A stretch of DNA of 64,000 bases, taken from positions 56,344-120,343 of the forward strand of contig JAJEJD010000006.1 in the NCBI GenBank assembly GCA_022828125.1, written 5' to 3'. The notes under the pieces are model-generated. The model made no database searches. It was not told the origin of the DNA and was given only the letters and a program-made list of their open reading frames with translations. Each line of letters begins with the position of its first letter. Position 1 is the first letter of the stretch. Shown here piece by piece: positions 55,669-62,381 of the stretch. Source of the DNA: a bacterium (GTDB lineage Bacteria > UBA8248). The position numbers were made by a program, and so were the translations under genes.

Positions 55669-56031
55669 CTAGCCGTCTCTCAGGTAATTATCTGTCCCGT
55701 CGACCCAGTCTTCTCGGATGGGGCTGAAGATGTCGTAGTCAATCGCCGTTTCATCGCCCACGACTTCCACGGAGTGGGGGACGTGCGGGGGGATGAGGAG
55801 CGTTTCCCCAGGCCCGATTTCCACGGTCTCATCGTCGATGTGGAACCGGAGTCTTCCCTGGAGGACGTGGGATATCTGCTCGTGTTCGTGGCTGTGCAGG
55901 GGCACAACGCAGCCGGGCTTGAGCTTGAGCCAGCAAAGCATCTCTTTTTCGCCCACCACCATCTTTCGCGATAAAGTATCGTTCAGGACCTCCTCGGGCA
56001 TCTCGTCCCAACTGTATTTTTGGGCGCGCAT
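55669..56031 (-). CDS. Cupin-domain protein
   Basis: The protein has 120 residues forming one double-stranded beta-helix. Metal-site motif one is HSHEHEQISHVLQG, and motif two is IPPHVPHSVEVVG. This is close to the small dioxygenase-like or DmlA/quercetinase-type mononuclear cupins, with His-His-Glu-His ligands. Start ATG behind AAGGAG. Substrate unknown. Confidence 0.88.
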   Translation of the reverse strand: MRAQKYSWDEMPEEVLNDTLSRKMVVGEKEMLCWLKLKPGCVVPLHSHEHEQISHVLQGRLRFHIDDETVEIGPGETLLIPPHVPHSVEVVGDETAIDYDIFSPIREDWVDGTDNYLRDG

Positions 56032-56097
56032 GGGTCACATCTCCTTGGGGTTGGGTGTCGATTCATTTCTGGAAGGCGGCGAAACCCGCCGGCGCAT

Positions 56098-56376
56098 TTA
56101 CTGCTTGTATTCGGGAAGCGTTCTGCTGAAGCCCTCCCGCATGACCCGGCCTTTCTTGAGCACGTAATAACCCTCGCCGTAGCGGATGACACTGGTGAGA
56201 GGGGGAATCCGGCAATCTTTCGAGATGATCAGGTTTTCCTGGGATTCATCTCGGGGAAGATAGCGCTCCGCGTCCTCATCGGACAGGTGAATCTCACTGT
56301 TGCAGGCGCCGGCCGCCGTTTCGAATTCACCCTGCAGCTTAATGGTCTTGCATTCACAAGCGATCGCGTTGCTCAT
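56098..56376 (-). CDS. Hypothetical cysteine-containing small protein
   Basis: The start at ATG 56376 follows AGGAG and gives 92 residues; the frame continues open upstream without a site. Cysteines occur as ACECK near residue 8, GACNSE near 25 and DCRIPP near 55, with a basic YYVLKKGRVMREGF end. It may bind metal or be redox active. It is divergent from the selenoprotein genes and could share their regulation. No family recognised. Confidence 0.6.
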   Translation of the reverse strand: MSNAIACECKTIKLQGEFETAAGACNSEIHLSDEDAERYLPRDESQENLIISKDCRIPPLTSVIRYGEGYYVLKKGRVMREGFSRTLPEYKQ

Positions 56377-56515
56377 CGAGGGTCTCCTGCGCTCGTTGAG
56401 AGCCTTCTGAAAAAGTGAGCCTATGCTAAAAAGGGGGCTTCGGCCTGTCAAGACCGCCGGGGATGAAAAACGCATGCCGCATCGGCGCGATGGTTCGGGG
56501 GAAGTCCGATTCGGT

Positions 56516-56544
56516 TTGAATTGTCTCCCCCGCAGGAGTATAAA
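56516..56544 (+). promoter_or_regulatory. Candidate promoter of the first selenoprotein gene
   Basis: TTGAAT (56516-56521), a 17-base spacer and TATAAA (56539-56544) lie 64 bases before the ATG at 56608. Confidence 0.5.
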
Positions 56545-56607
56545 TGGCTGGGCCTTGGGCCTATCGTTTCAGGCTTTTTTCTTCATTCATTTCAGGAGGG
56601 CGCATTG

Positions 56608-57108
56608 ATGCCACGTATGACGGACAAGATGATCGACTCGGGCGATCCTTTCCCGAGCCTCGATGTGGACCGGGTGGGAGGTGGCAAAATCTCCCTTCCC
56701 GGCGACCTCGCGGGCGACTGGGGAGTGGTTCTCCTCTACCGGGGACACTGGTGACCGTACTGCAAGCAGCAGCTTACGGCCTTCGACAGAGCGGCGAAGC
56801 TCAAAGAAGAGGGCGTCAAGGTTGTTGCAGCCTCCGTGGACACGGAGGAGAACGCGAAGGGAACGATCGAGGAATGCGGACTCAATTTTCCCGTGGGCTA
56901 TGGCCTGGACAACAGACAGATTTCCGAACTCACAGGTTGTTTCTATGAGGAAAAACGCCAGATTATCCACAGCACGGGTTATGTCTTAAAGCCCGACGGA
57001 ACGGTGGCCGTCGCCGTCTACAGCACGGGCCCCATCGGCCGGCTCGTGTGGCAGGACGTGGTGGGTCTGGTTCAGTTCCAGAAGAAGATGATGGCGTCCC
57101 AAAACTAG
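56608..57108 (+). CDS. Redoxin-like selenoprotein, UxxC active site (TGA at codon 49)
   Basis: From ATG 56608 (behind AGGAGGG) the frame meets TGA at 56752-56754 and stays open to TAG at 57106-57108. Read through, it is a 166-residue AhpC/TSA-like thioredoxin-fold protein. The order is N-terminal strand with DPFPSLDVDRVGGG, a VVLLYRGHW strand, then U-P-Y-C as the redox motif at residues 49-52, then helix QQLTAFDRAAKL, VKVVAASVD, FPVGYGLD and a C-terminal VLKPDGTVAVAVYSTGPIGR. The GHW-x-PYC context is what thioredoxin-like peroxiredoxins have around CxxC. A paralogue 161 bases downstream has TGA at the same codon. A hairpin follows the TGA at once. Annotation software would split it into two fragments. 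Confidence 0.88.
56755..56779 (+). promoter_or_regulatory. Putative bacterial SECIS hairpin in the first selenoprotein gene
   Basis: Directly after the TGA, CCGUA-CUGC pairs with GCAG-(CU bulge)-UACGG around an AAGCA loop. This gives nine base pairs with a small bulge. SelB-type elements in bacteria sit in this place; here the loop is only 10-14 bases from the UGA, a little close. Confidence 0.5.
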
Positions 57109-57124
57109 CGCGCATCCTTTTCGG

Positions 57125-57163
57125 ACACCCCCTCGGCTCAAGGCTTCGAGGGGGTGTTTTTTT
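57125..57163 (+). terminator. Rho-independent terminator after the first selenoprotein gene
   Basis: ACACCCCCTCG/CGAGGGGGTGT, an 11-bp perfect stem with an 11-base loop, is followed by seven T residues. It separates the two selenoprotein genes into independent transcripts. Confidence 0.93.
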
Positions 57164-57268
57164 GCGCAAAGATTGGGCCGGCCGGTTTTCTTTGTCTTAT
57201 GGGAGATGTAACATCGAACGCACTCGATTCAGCCGAATTCATTTTTCTGAACAATAGTGGAGTTCGTC

Positions 57269-57802
57269 ATGCCGAAAGTGAGCCAGTTGTTCCTCGACAC
57301 CGGGGATGATTTCCCGGGTCTCGAGATTCCCAGGGCGGGCGGCGGGAGGATCTCCCTGCCCGATGACTTGAGAGGTTCGTGGGGCGTCGTCATTTTCTAC
57401 CGCAGCCATTGGTGACCCTACTGCATCGCCCAGATGGCGGGATTCTCCCGGGCGGGAGAAAGACTCGAAGCAGAGGGCATCAAGGTCGTCGCGGCGTCCA
57501 CCGACCCCGAAGAGGAAGCATTGCAGTCCATCGAAGCCGGCAAGGTGAACTTTCCGGTTGGGCACAGCCTCGATCCGGCGCGGATATCAGAGGCGACGGG
57601 CGCTTTCTACGCACCCGAGGCGGGCGATAAGCCGAGGACGTTTCTCCATGCCACCAACTTTCTGCTCTCACCCGACGGCAAGGTGAACATCTCGCTCTAC
57701 AGCTCGGGCCCTCTGGGGCGTCTCGTCTGGCAGGACGTCATCCAGGCCGTGCAGTTCCGGAAACAGCGGATGGCGCAGGCGTCCCAGCAATCGCAGCAAT
57801 AA
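57269..57802 (+). CDS. Redoxin-like selenoprotein, UxxC active site (second copy, TGA at codon 49)
   Basis: From ATG 57269 (behind GGAG) TGA occurs at 57413-57415 and the frame continues open to TAA at 57800-57802, giving 177 residues. It is a clear paralogue of the 56608 protein. Shared blocks are RAGGGRISLPDDL, VVIFYRSHW, U-P-Y-C at 49-52, VKVVAAST, FPVGHSLDPARISE, LLSPDGKVNISLYSSGPLGR and LVWQDVIQAVQF. The second copy has a longer insert (YAPEAGDKPRTFLHA) and a Gln-rich tail. Conservation of protein sequence on both sides of the TGA, and of the TGA position itself, is the main evidence for selenocysteine. Likely a thiol- or selenol-based peroxide or disulfide reductase; the exact substrate is not known. 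Confidence 0.88.
57416..57460 (+). promoter_or_regulatory. Putative bacterial SECIS region in the second selenoprotein gene
   Basis: Two hairpins are possible downstream of the TGA. One is CGCC/GGCG with loop CAGAU at 57427-57439. The stronger is UUCUCCC/GGGAGAA (57443-57449 with 57454-57460), with loop GGGC beginning 35 bases after the UGA. G at the start of the apical loop fits the bacterial SECIS pattern. Confidence 0.5.
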
Positions 57803-57812
57803 AAACACAAAG

Positions 57813-57843
57813 AAAGCCGGTGGGGTCTCCCACCGGCTTTTCT
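57813..57843 (+). terminator. Rho-independent terminator after the second selenoprotein gene
   Basis: AAAGCCGGTGGG/CCCACCGGCTTT is a perfect 12-bp stem with loop GTCT, followed by TCTC. It lies 10 bases after the stop. Confidence 0.88.
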
Positions 57844-57849
57844 CTGGCT

Positions 57850-58169
57850 GTTGAAAAAGTTCCTCGCCGGGGACATCGCTTTTATCCCTTTTGTCAGGGG
57901 ATAAAGGCAACCCCCCCTACCCCCCCTTATCAGGGGGGTCTTTTTATTGTTCCCCCTTTCGGGGGGACCTTCTTTTTTTATACCCCCCACTTGCCGGGAT
58001 GTTGCTTTTTCATACCCCCCTGTTAAGGGGGGGTAGGGGGGGTTGCTTTTCAAGTCGAGGGAGAGCGAGCGGGCGAGTGATTTCTCCCTACGAGCTTCTC
58101 CCCGGTCGGCTCCATACGCCGAATCACGAAATCATGACTCTTCAAACAACCCCCTCCCCGTTCTGCCCT
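57850..58169. repeat. Gap with second locus of inverted C/G-tract repeats
   Basis: TGTTGAAAAAGTTC at about 57849 is followed by a C7-TA-C7-TTATCAG-G6 unit at 57909-57938 and its inverted copy at 58015-58045, as at 28155-28267. Between them lie further C6 and G6 tracts. No gene is supported; 58050-58169 shows nothing further. Confidence 0.75.
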
Positions 58170-58556
58170 CTAGCTCTTGAGCCGTTCGGCCACCTCGTCC
58201 GCATCTGTGGCCTTGTTGTAGTCCTGATCCAGCGTGCCGTCGCCCGCGGGGCTTTTCACCGCGAAGAATTTCGCGGGGCCTTCGGTGATGTAGATGCCGT
58301 GACGCGTGTTTCTGGGGATGTGCACCAGTTCGCCCGGGCCGATCTCGCGCGTCTCCTCGCCGCAGATCATGTTCATCTTCCCCTCGAGCATCAGGATGTA
58401 CTGCTCCTCGTTGGGATGAAAGTGCGGCGGCGGACCGTCTCCCTGCGGATAGATCACCCAGCCCACCTTCATCAACTCGCCCGCCGTCGCGTGGCTCACG
58501 GCGGGGCCTACTTTCGATGAGCCCTGGGGAAGGTCTTCCATTCTGTAAAACGGCAT
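58170..58556 (-). CDS. Cupin-domain protein (paralogue of 58586-58978)
   Basis: The protein has 128 residues from ATG behind AAGGAG. Cupin motif one is PPPHFHPNEEQYILMLEG, motif two is IPRNTRHGIYITEG, giving the His-His-Glu-His metal set. The C-terminal FFAVKSPAGDGTLDQDYNKA is nearly identical in the upstream paralogue, so the pair arose by duplication. It is the last gene of a minus-strand operon with cyclase, hydrolase and creatininase genes. Enzyme or sensor role unknown. Confidence 0.88.
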   Translation of the reverse strand: MPFYRMEDLPQGSSKVGPAVSHATAGELMKVGWVIYPQGDGPPPHFHPNEEQYILMLEGKMNMICGEETREIGPGELVHIPRNTRHGIYITEGPAKFFAVKSPAGDGTLDQDYNKATDADEVAERLKS

Positions 58557-58585
58557 GCAAAATCTCCTTGGTCTTAGAACTTGTT

Positions 58586-58978
58586 CTATAATGTGGATTC
58601 CAGTTTTTCCCGCGCCGCTTCGGCGTCTTCGGCCTTGTTGTAGTCCTGGTACAAGTCGCCGTCGCCCGCGGGGCTCTTGACGGTGAAGAAGGCGAACGGC
58701 CCCTCGGTGATGCGGAGGCCGTGGCGCTCGTTGCGGCGGATGTGCACCAGATCGCCGGGCTCGACGACGCGGGTTTCCTCCCCCAGGATCACGTTCGCCT
58801 TTCCCTCCATCACCAGCAGAAACTGCTCCTCGTTCGGGTGATAGTGAGGCGGCGGGCCGCCGTCCGCGGGATAGGTGATCATGCCGGCCTTCATGAGTTC
58901 CCCGGCGACGCTTTGGGTCCGGCCCTTGCCCATGTCGACGTACTTCGTTTCCATCTCGGATATTCTGTAAAACGGCAA
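58586..58978 (-). CDS. Cupin-domain protein (paralogue of 58170-58556)
   Basis: The start TTG 58978 lines up with the paralogue start (LPFYRI versus MPFYRM) and follows GGGAGG; the frame stays open far upstream as a shadow of the next gene. It has 130 residues. Motif one is PPPHYHPNEEQFLLVMEG, motif two is IRRNERHGLRITEG. The last 20 residues are shared with the downstream paralogue. It lies 17 bases after the cyclase gene. Confidence 0.86.
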   Translation of the reverse strand: MPFYRISEMETKYVDMGKGRTQSVAGELMKAGMITYPADGGPPPHYHPNEEQFLLVMEGKANVILGEETRVVEPGDLVHIRRNERHGLRITEGPFAFFTVKSPAGDGDLYQDYNKAEDAEAAREKLESTL

Positions 58979-58995
58979 CGCTGCGATCCTCCCTT

Positions 58996-59676
58996 TCAAT
59001 CGAGACGCGCGACCACGCGCGCGGGCGCGCCCTCGATTCTGTAGAGTTTCATGGGAAAAGCGAACATCTCGAATTCGCTCTCCTCGAAAGTTTCCAGGTT
59101 GATGACGTGCTCGATGAGCGGAACGCCCCGACCCAGCACCGCGCGGTGGCCGGGCGAGTCCTCGTGGTGGGCGACGAAGTCGTCCTGCATGCCGGGGTCT
59201 ATCCCGTGGTCCATGCAAAGGGCCTTCATGCCGCAATCGCAAAGGAAGTGGCACGCCTCCGTGTCCAGGTAGGGGTTGGTGGCGAAGTAACCGGGCGTGA
59301 AGAGTTTCTCCTTCGACCAGCCCGTCCAGGTGACGGCGATGGCCCCGTCCAGGCGCCCGGGATCGAAGCCGGGGCTTGCTTCGATCATCTCCCGGGTGAT
59401 GGGGCCCGCCTCCTGCACGGTTTCCCTCAGGTCGATCTTCACGGCGCGGCCGCAGAAGGTCTCGAGCGGCATCTCGTCGATGTTGGCGCCGTCGGGAAAG
59501 AAATGGCTGGGCGCGTCGAGATGCGTTCCCTGGTGTATCGCCATCCGGACCGCGCTGTTCTGGCGGCCGTGCGTGGGGTGTTCGTGAAACCGCCAGTATT
59601 CCACAGGCGGAAACGTCGGCACTTCGCAAAGGTCGGGATGTCCCAGGGGGGCGGTGAGGTCAATTAATCGGCTCAT
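58996..59676 (-). CDS. Cyclase family (kynurenine formamidase-like) metal hydrolase
   Basis: The start at ATG 59676 follows GGAGGAGA and gives 226 residues. The metal site HQGTHLDAPSHFFPDG is the diagnostic HxGTHxDAPxH motif of the family. Members hydrolyse amides or open ring imides, such as N-formylkynurenine or isatin. The substrate is not readable. It overlaps the upstream alpha/beta hydrolase gene by 17 bases. Confidence 0.92.
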   Translation of the reverse strand: MSRLIDLTAPLGHPDLCEVPTFPPVEYWRFHEHPTHGRQNSAVRMAIHQGTHLDAPSHFFPDGANIDEMPLETFCGRAVKIDLRETVQEAGPITREMIEASPGFDPGRLDGAIAVTWTGWSKEKLFTPGYFATNPYLDTEACHFLCDCGMKALCMDHGIDPGMQDDFVAHHEDSPGHRAVLGRGVPLIEHVINLETFEESEFEMFAFPMKLYRIEGAPARVVARLD

Positions 59677-60541
59677 GGTTCTCCTCCGTCGATTTGGCGA
59701 CTGAAAGATGGTGTTTCCTGAAAAAATCATGGATGAGGGCGAGCACGGCTTCGGGCCTGTCGAGTTGCGCGTAGCGGCCCGCCCCCTCGATGAGAATGGA
59801 CTCGCACCGGGGAATCCCCGCCGAGAGGACCTGAGCATCCTCGTGGTATTCGGGGTCTTCCTCGCCCGTGAGGACGAGTGCGGGACAGGCGACTTCGCCG
59901 AGACGCTCCGTGAGGTCGGGCGCGAGAAGCTCGGCGTATCCCGCCGAGGCGTATCCCGAAGGGTCGCCCCGCAGGAACAGGCGGTGGTGCTCCGCGCGCT
60001 CCCGGGGGGTCATGCCCCTGGGTTCTCTGCCCTCGCTCTTTCTGTTCCGGTAGGCCTCCTGCATGTCGCCCGCCTCGGCCAGGTGGATGCGCTCGGCGAC
60101 GCCTCTGCGCACGCTCTTGGCGGCGGGCGCAGCGCCCGTCGCGATGAGGATGAGCGCGCCGGGCAGGCGGGGCTGATCGGTGGCGAGCAAGAGCGCCGCC
60201 CTCGCCCCCAGGCCGTGCCCGATGATGACGGGCCGGTTCAGGCCCAGGCGCCCAATAATGCCCCCGATGTCGTCCGCCATCTCGGCGAGCGTGTATTTCC
60301 CCTTGGGACTCGAGGAGCGCCCGTGCCCCCTCGGCTCCACCGCGATGACGCGGTGCATGCTCGTGAGCGTGGGGACGATCTCCCGCCACACCCATACCGT
60401 ATCGCCCAGCCCCGGCACGCAGAGGATCGGCGTGCCGTCGCCTGACGCCTCGCAGCAGATGATGACGGGGTCGTCCGCCCCCGCGCGGCTCAGGTTCAGG
60501 TATCTCGCCGTTCGGGAGGACTCGCCTGCGACCCGGACCAT
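59660..60541 (-). CDS. Alpha/beta hydrolase fold protein with degenerate catalytic residues
   Basis: The protein has 293 residues with the usual CVPGLGDTVWVW oxyanion strand and VEPRGHGRSSSP. The nucleophile elbow is IIGHGLGARAALLLA: Gly replaces the Ser of GHSxG. The late His region reads GAGRYAQLDRPEAV, with Arg where the catalytic His should be. The acid-region motif EDPEYH is kept. It should therefore not work as a normal serine hydrolase. It could be a binding protein or a cofactor-free lyase. It overlaps the cyclase gene and follows creatininase at once. Confidence 0.88.
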   Translation of the reverse strand: MVRVAGESSRTARYLNLSRAGADDPVIICCEASGDGTPILCVPGLGDTVWVWREIVPTLTSMHRVIAVEPRGHGRSSSPKGKYTLAEMADDIGGIIGRLGLNRPVIIGHGLGARAALLLATDQPRLPGALILIATGAAPAAKSVRRGVAERIHLAEAGDMQEAYRNRKSEGREPRGMTPRERAEHHRLFLRGDPSGYASAGYAELLAPDLTERLGEVACPALVLTGEEDPEYHEDAQVLSAGIPRCESILIEGAGRYAQLDRPEAVLALIHDFFRKHHLSVAKSTEENHEPIN

Positions 60542-60543
60542 GC

Positions 60544-61299
60544 CTAGAGCGCAGCCAGTTCTTCAATCAGCCCGCGCAGGCGCGCGGATACGGCCTCGAA
60601 GTATTGCGCCCCGTTTTCCGCCGTGGCCGCCGTGGGCATGCCCGCTACGCCCGAGGGGGCGCGGTGCCTGTTGAAGTCCACGGGGCGGAAGAGCATTCCG
60701 CGGTGGTGCATGTCCTTCGTCCCCAGGGGATGGGGGTTCGCGTTGACCTGATCCACCGCCTCGTCCATGTTCACCAAGTCGGGGCGCAGGTGGAGCATCA
60801 TGGCGGTTTCGAACTCCCCGCTGTGGGCCATGCCGCCGACGGGCGTTTTCCGAATCTGCGCGGAAATTTCGTTCCCCAGATGGAAATAGGTGATCATCCA
60901 GATGGTGAGTTCGATGTCGTAGCCGATGTCGTTCAGCGTGGCCTGGAGCGGCTGCACGTTGCCGCCGTGGCCGTTCACGACGAATATCTTTTTATACCCG
61001 TGATGGGCGACGGAGCGGATGATGTCCTTGACGAGAGCGACATAGGTCTCCAGCCTGAGCGAGATTGTTCCCGGGTACTCGAAATGGTGATGCGACGTGC
61101 CCGTCCACATCGTGCGGGTCAGCAGCACGTTGTCGAGGCCGTCCACCGCCTTCCGGCAGACGCTCTCGCAAAGGAGCGTATCCACCACGACGGGGCTGTG
61201 CGGCCCGTGCTGTTCCATCGAGGCGAAGGGGATGACGACCACGGCCCCGTTTTGGGCCATTTCCTTGTGCTGCGGCCAGCTGAGTTCTTCCCAAAGCAT
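60544..61299 (-). CDS. Creatininase family amidohydrolase
   Basis: The start at ATG 61299 follows AAGGA and gives 251 residues. Metal motifs: SMEQHGPHSPVVVDTLL (Glu, His, Asp), VNGHGGNVQPL, and AHSGEFETAMML with the late Glu. The family splits creatinine or related cyclic or peptide amides and includes the MftE peptidase. First gene of the operon with hydrolase, cyclase and two cupins. Substrate unknown. Confidence 0.92.
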   Translation of the reverse strand: MLWEELSWPQHKEMAQNGAVVVIPFASMEQHGPHSPVVVDTLLCESVCRKAVDGLDNVLLTRTMWTGTSHHHFEYPGTISLRLETYVALVKDIIRSVAHHGYKKIFVVNGHGGNVQPLQATLNDIGYDIELTIWMITYFHLGNEISAQIRKTPVGGMAHSGEFETAMMLHLRPDLVNMDEAVDQVNANPHPLGTKDMHHRGMLFRPVDFNRHRAPSGVAGMPTAATAENGAQYFEAVSARLRGLIEELAAL

Positions 61300-61471
61300 A
61301 GGGGCATCCTTCAAAATAGTGTGAGTGATGGATAAGGCCCCAAGCCTCGCAGGTTTTTCCGCATCCGGCAAGAGCGGGGCCTCATGCGCGGGAAACGCCT
61401 CCCCCGCTTGCCAGCGGTTTCGATTCGTGGTCTTTTAGGGGCCGCGAGAACAACCGGATGGAGAAAGACAA

Positions 61472-61972
61472 GTGTATTCGACCGATCAGATGAGAGAAGA
61501 CGAGCGCTGGATGGCAGAGGCGCTGGCGCTGGCCGGGATGGCCGAGGAAGCGGGCGACGTGCCCGTGGGCGCGCTGGTGGTGCGCGAGGGCCGGGTGCTC
61601 GGCCGGGGCTTCAACAGGCGCGAGGCCGCCTGCGACCCCACCGCGCACGCCGAAGTGCTGGCGCTCAGAGAAGCGGCCGAGACCGACGGCATCTGGCGGC
61701 TCGATGGCGCGACCCTTTACGTCACGCTCGAGCCGTGCCCCATGTGCGCGGGGGCCGTCGTCAACTCGCGGATCGCGCGGCTCGTCTTCGGGGCCACGGA
61801 CCCCAAGGGCGGGGCCTGCGGTTCCTTGTTCGACATTCCCTCGGACCCGCGCGTGAACCACCGCGTGCCGATCACCTCGGGCGTCATGGCCGAGGAGAGT
61901 GCGGCGATGCTGCGCGCCTTTTTCGAGGAGCGCCGACGCATCGCCCGCGAGGCGAGGCAGGCCGCGCGCTGA
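61472..61972 (+). CDS. tadA: tRNA-specific adenosine deaminase
   Basis: The protein has 166 residues. It converts A34 to inosine in tRNA-Arg(ACG), which is encoded at 1868-1944. The zinc and catalytic motifs are HAEVLALREA and EPCPMCAGA; the substrate loop VFGATDPKGGACGSLFD is typical of TadA. The start is GTG 61472 behind GGAG; ATG 61490 would lack a ribosome site. Confidence 0.95.
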   Translation: MYSTDQMREDERWMAEALALAGMAEEAGDVPVGALVVREGRVLGRGFNRREAACDPTAHAEVLALREAAETDGIWRLDGATLYVTLEPCPMCAGAVVNSRIARLVFGATDPKGGACGSLFDIPSDPRVNHRVPITSGVMAEESAAMLRAFFEERRRIAREARQAAR

Positions 61973-61987
61973 TGTGACGATTCTTAC

Positions 61988-62079
61988 GGAGAGGTGGCCG
62001 AGTCCGGTTTAAGGCGGCAGACTCGAAATCTGTTGTGCAGGCAACTGCACCGGGGGTTCGAATCCCTCCCTCTCCGCCA
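61988..62079 (+). tRNA. tRNA-Ser(CGA)
   Basis: GGAGAGG pairs with CCTCTCC as acceptor stem, with discriminator G and encoded CCA at 62077-62079. The anticodon loop CTCGAAA presents CGA. A long variable arm (TTGTGCAGGCAACTGCACC region) gives the class II fold. It reads UCG. The anticodon is not UCA, so this is not tRNA-Sec. Confidence 0.96.
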
Positions 62080-62381
62080 ACGTCGAATACCGGCAGGATT
62101 GGTGGACCACCCGAAGTTTCCGCAGCCTCCTCGTATTTCCGCACCCCCTCATCGGCAGGCGAAAACCGCAGGTTTCCCCTCCCCGGGAAAGCCAGACCCT
62201 CATGGGGTTGTTGAAAAAACCCTCACATCTCCCTCATCCTGAGTAGTGGCGGAGCCGTGTATCGAAGGCCGCTCGCTCTGAAAACCACCCCCCCCTCCCC
62301 CCCTGACAAGGGGGGTGCTCCTTTGACGAGGGCTTTTTCCACAACCCCGCGGGTCCGTTTACAACCCCCGGCGGGGTCGCT
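62080..62381. repeat. Gap with repeat elements shared with 28, 45 and 58 kb
   Basis: TTGTTGAAAAAACC at 62209-62222 is followed by the inverse of the 45.4-kb element (CCTCACATCTCCCTC at 62221-62235 and GTATCGAAGG at 62259-62268). Then comes a C-tract/G-tract unit at 62285-62315 with TGACAAG in its centre, as at 28236, and TTTTTCCACAACCCC. The region carries no gene. Confidence 0.7.

Noticed and set aside
56752..56754. Reading the TGA of the redoxin genes as a nonsense mutation
   Set aside because: Both paralogues have TGA at codon 49 with the same His-Trp and Pro-Tyr-Cys flanks, and protein-level similarity continues after it; two independent identical mutations are unlikely.
61988..62079. 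tRNA-Sec
   Set aside because: Long variable arm and nearby selenoproteins invite it, but the anticodon is CGA and the acceptor and D arm fit tRNA-Ser.
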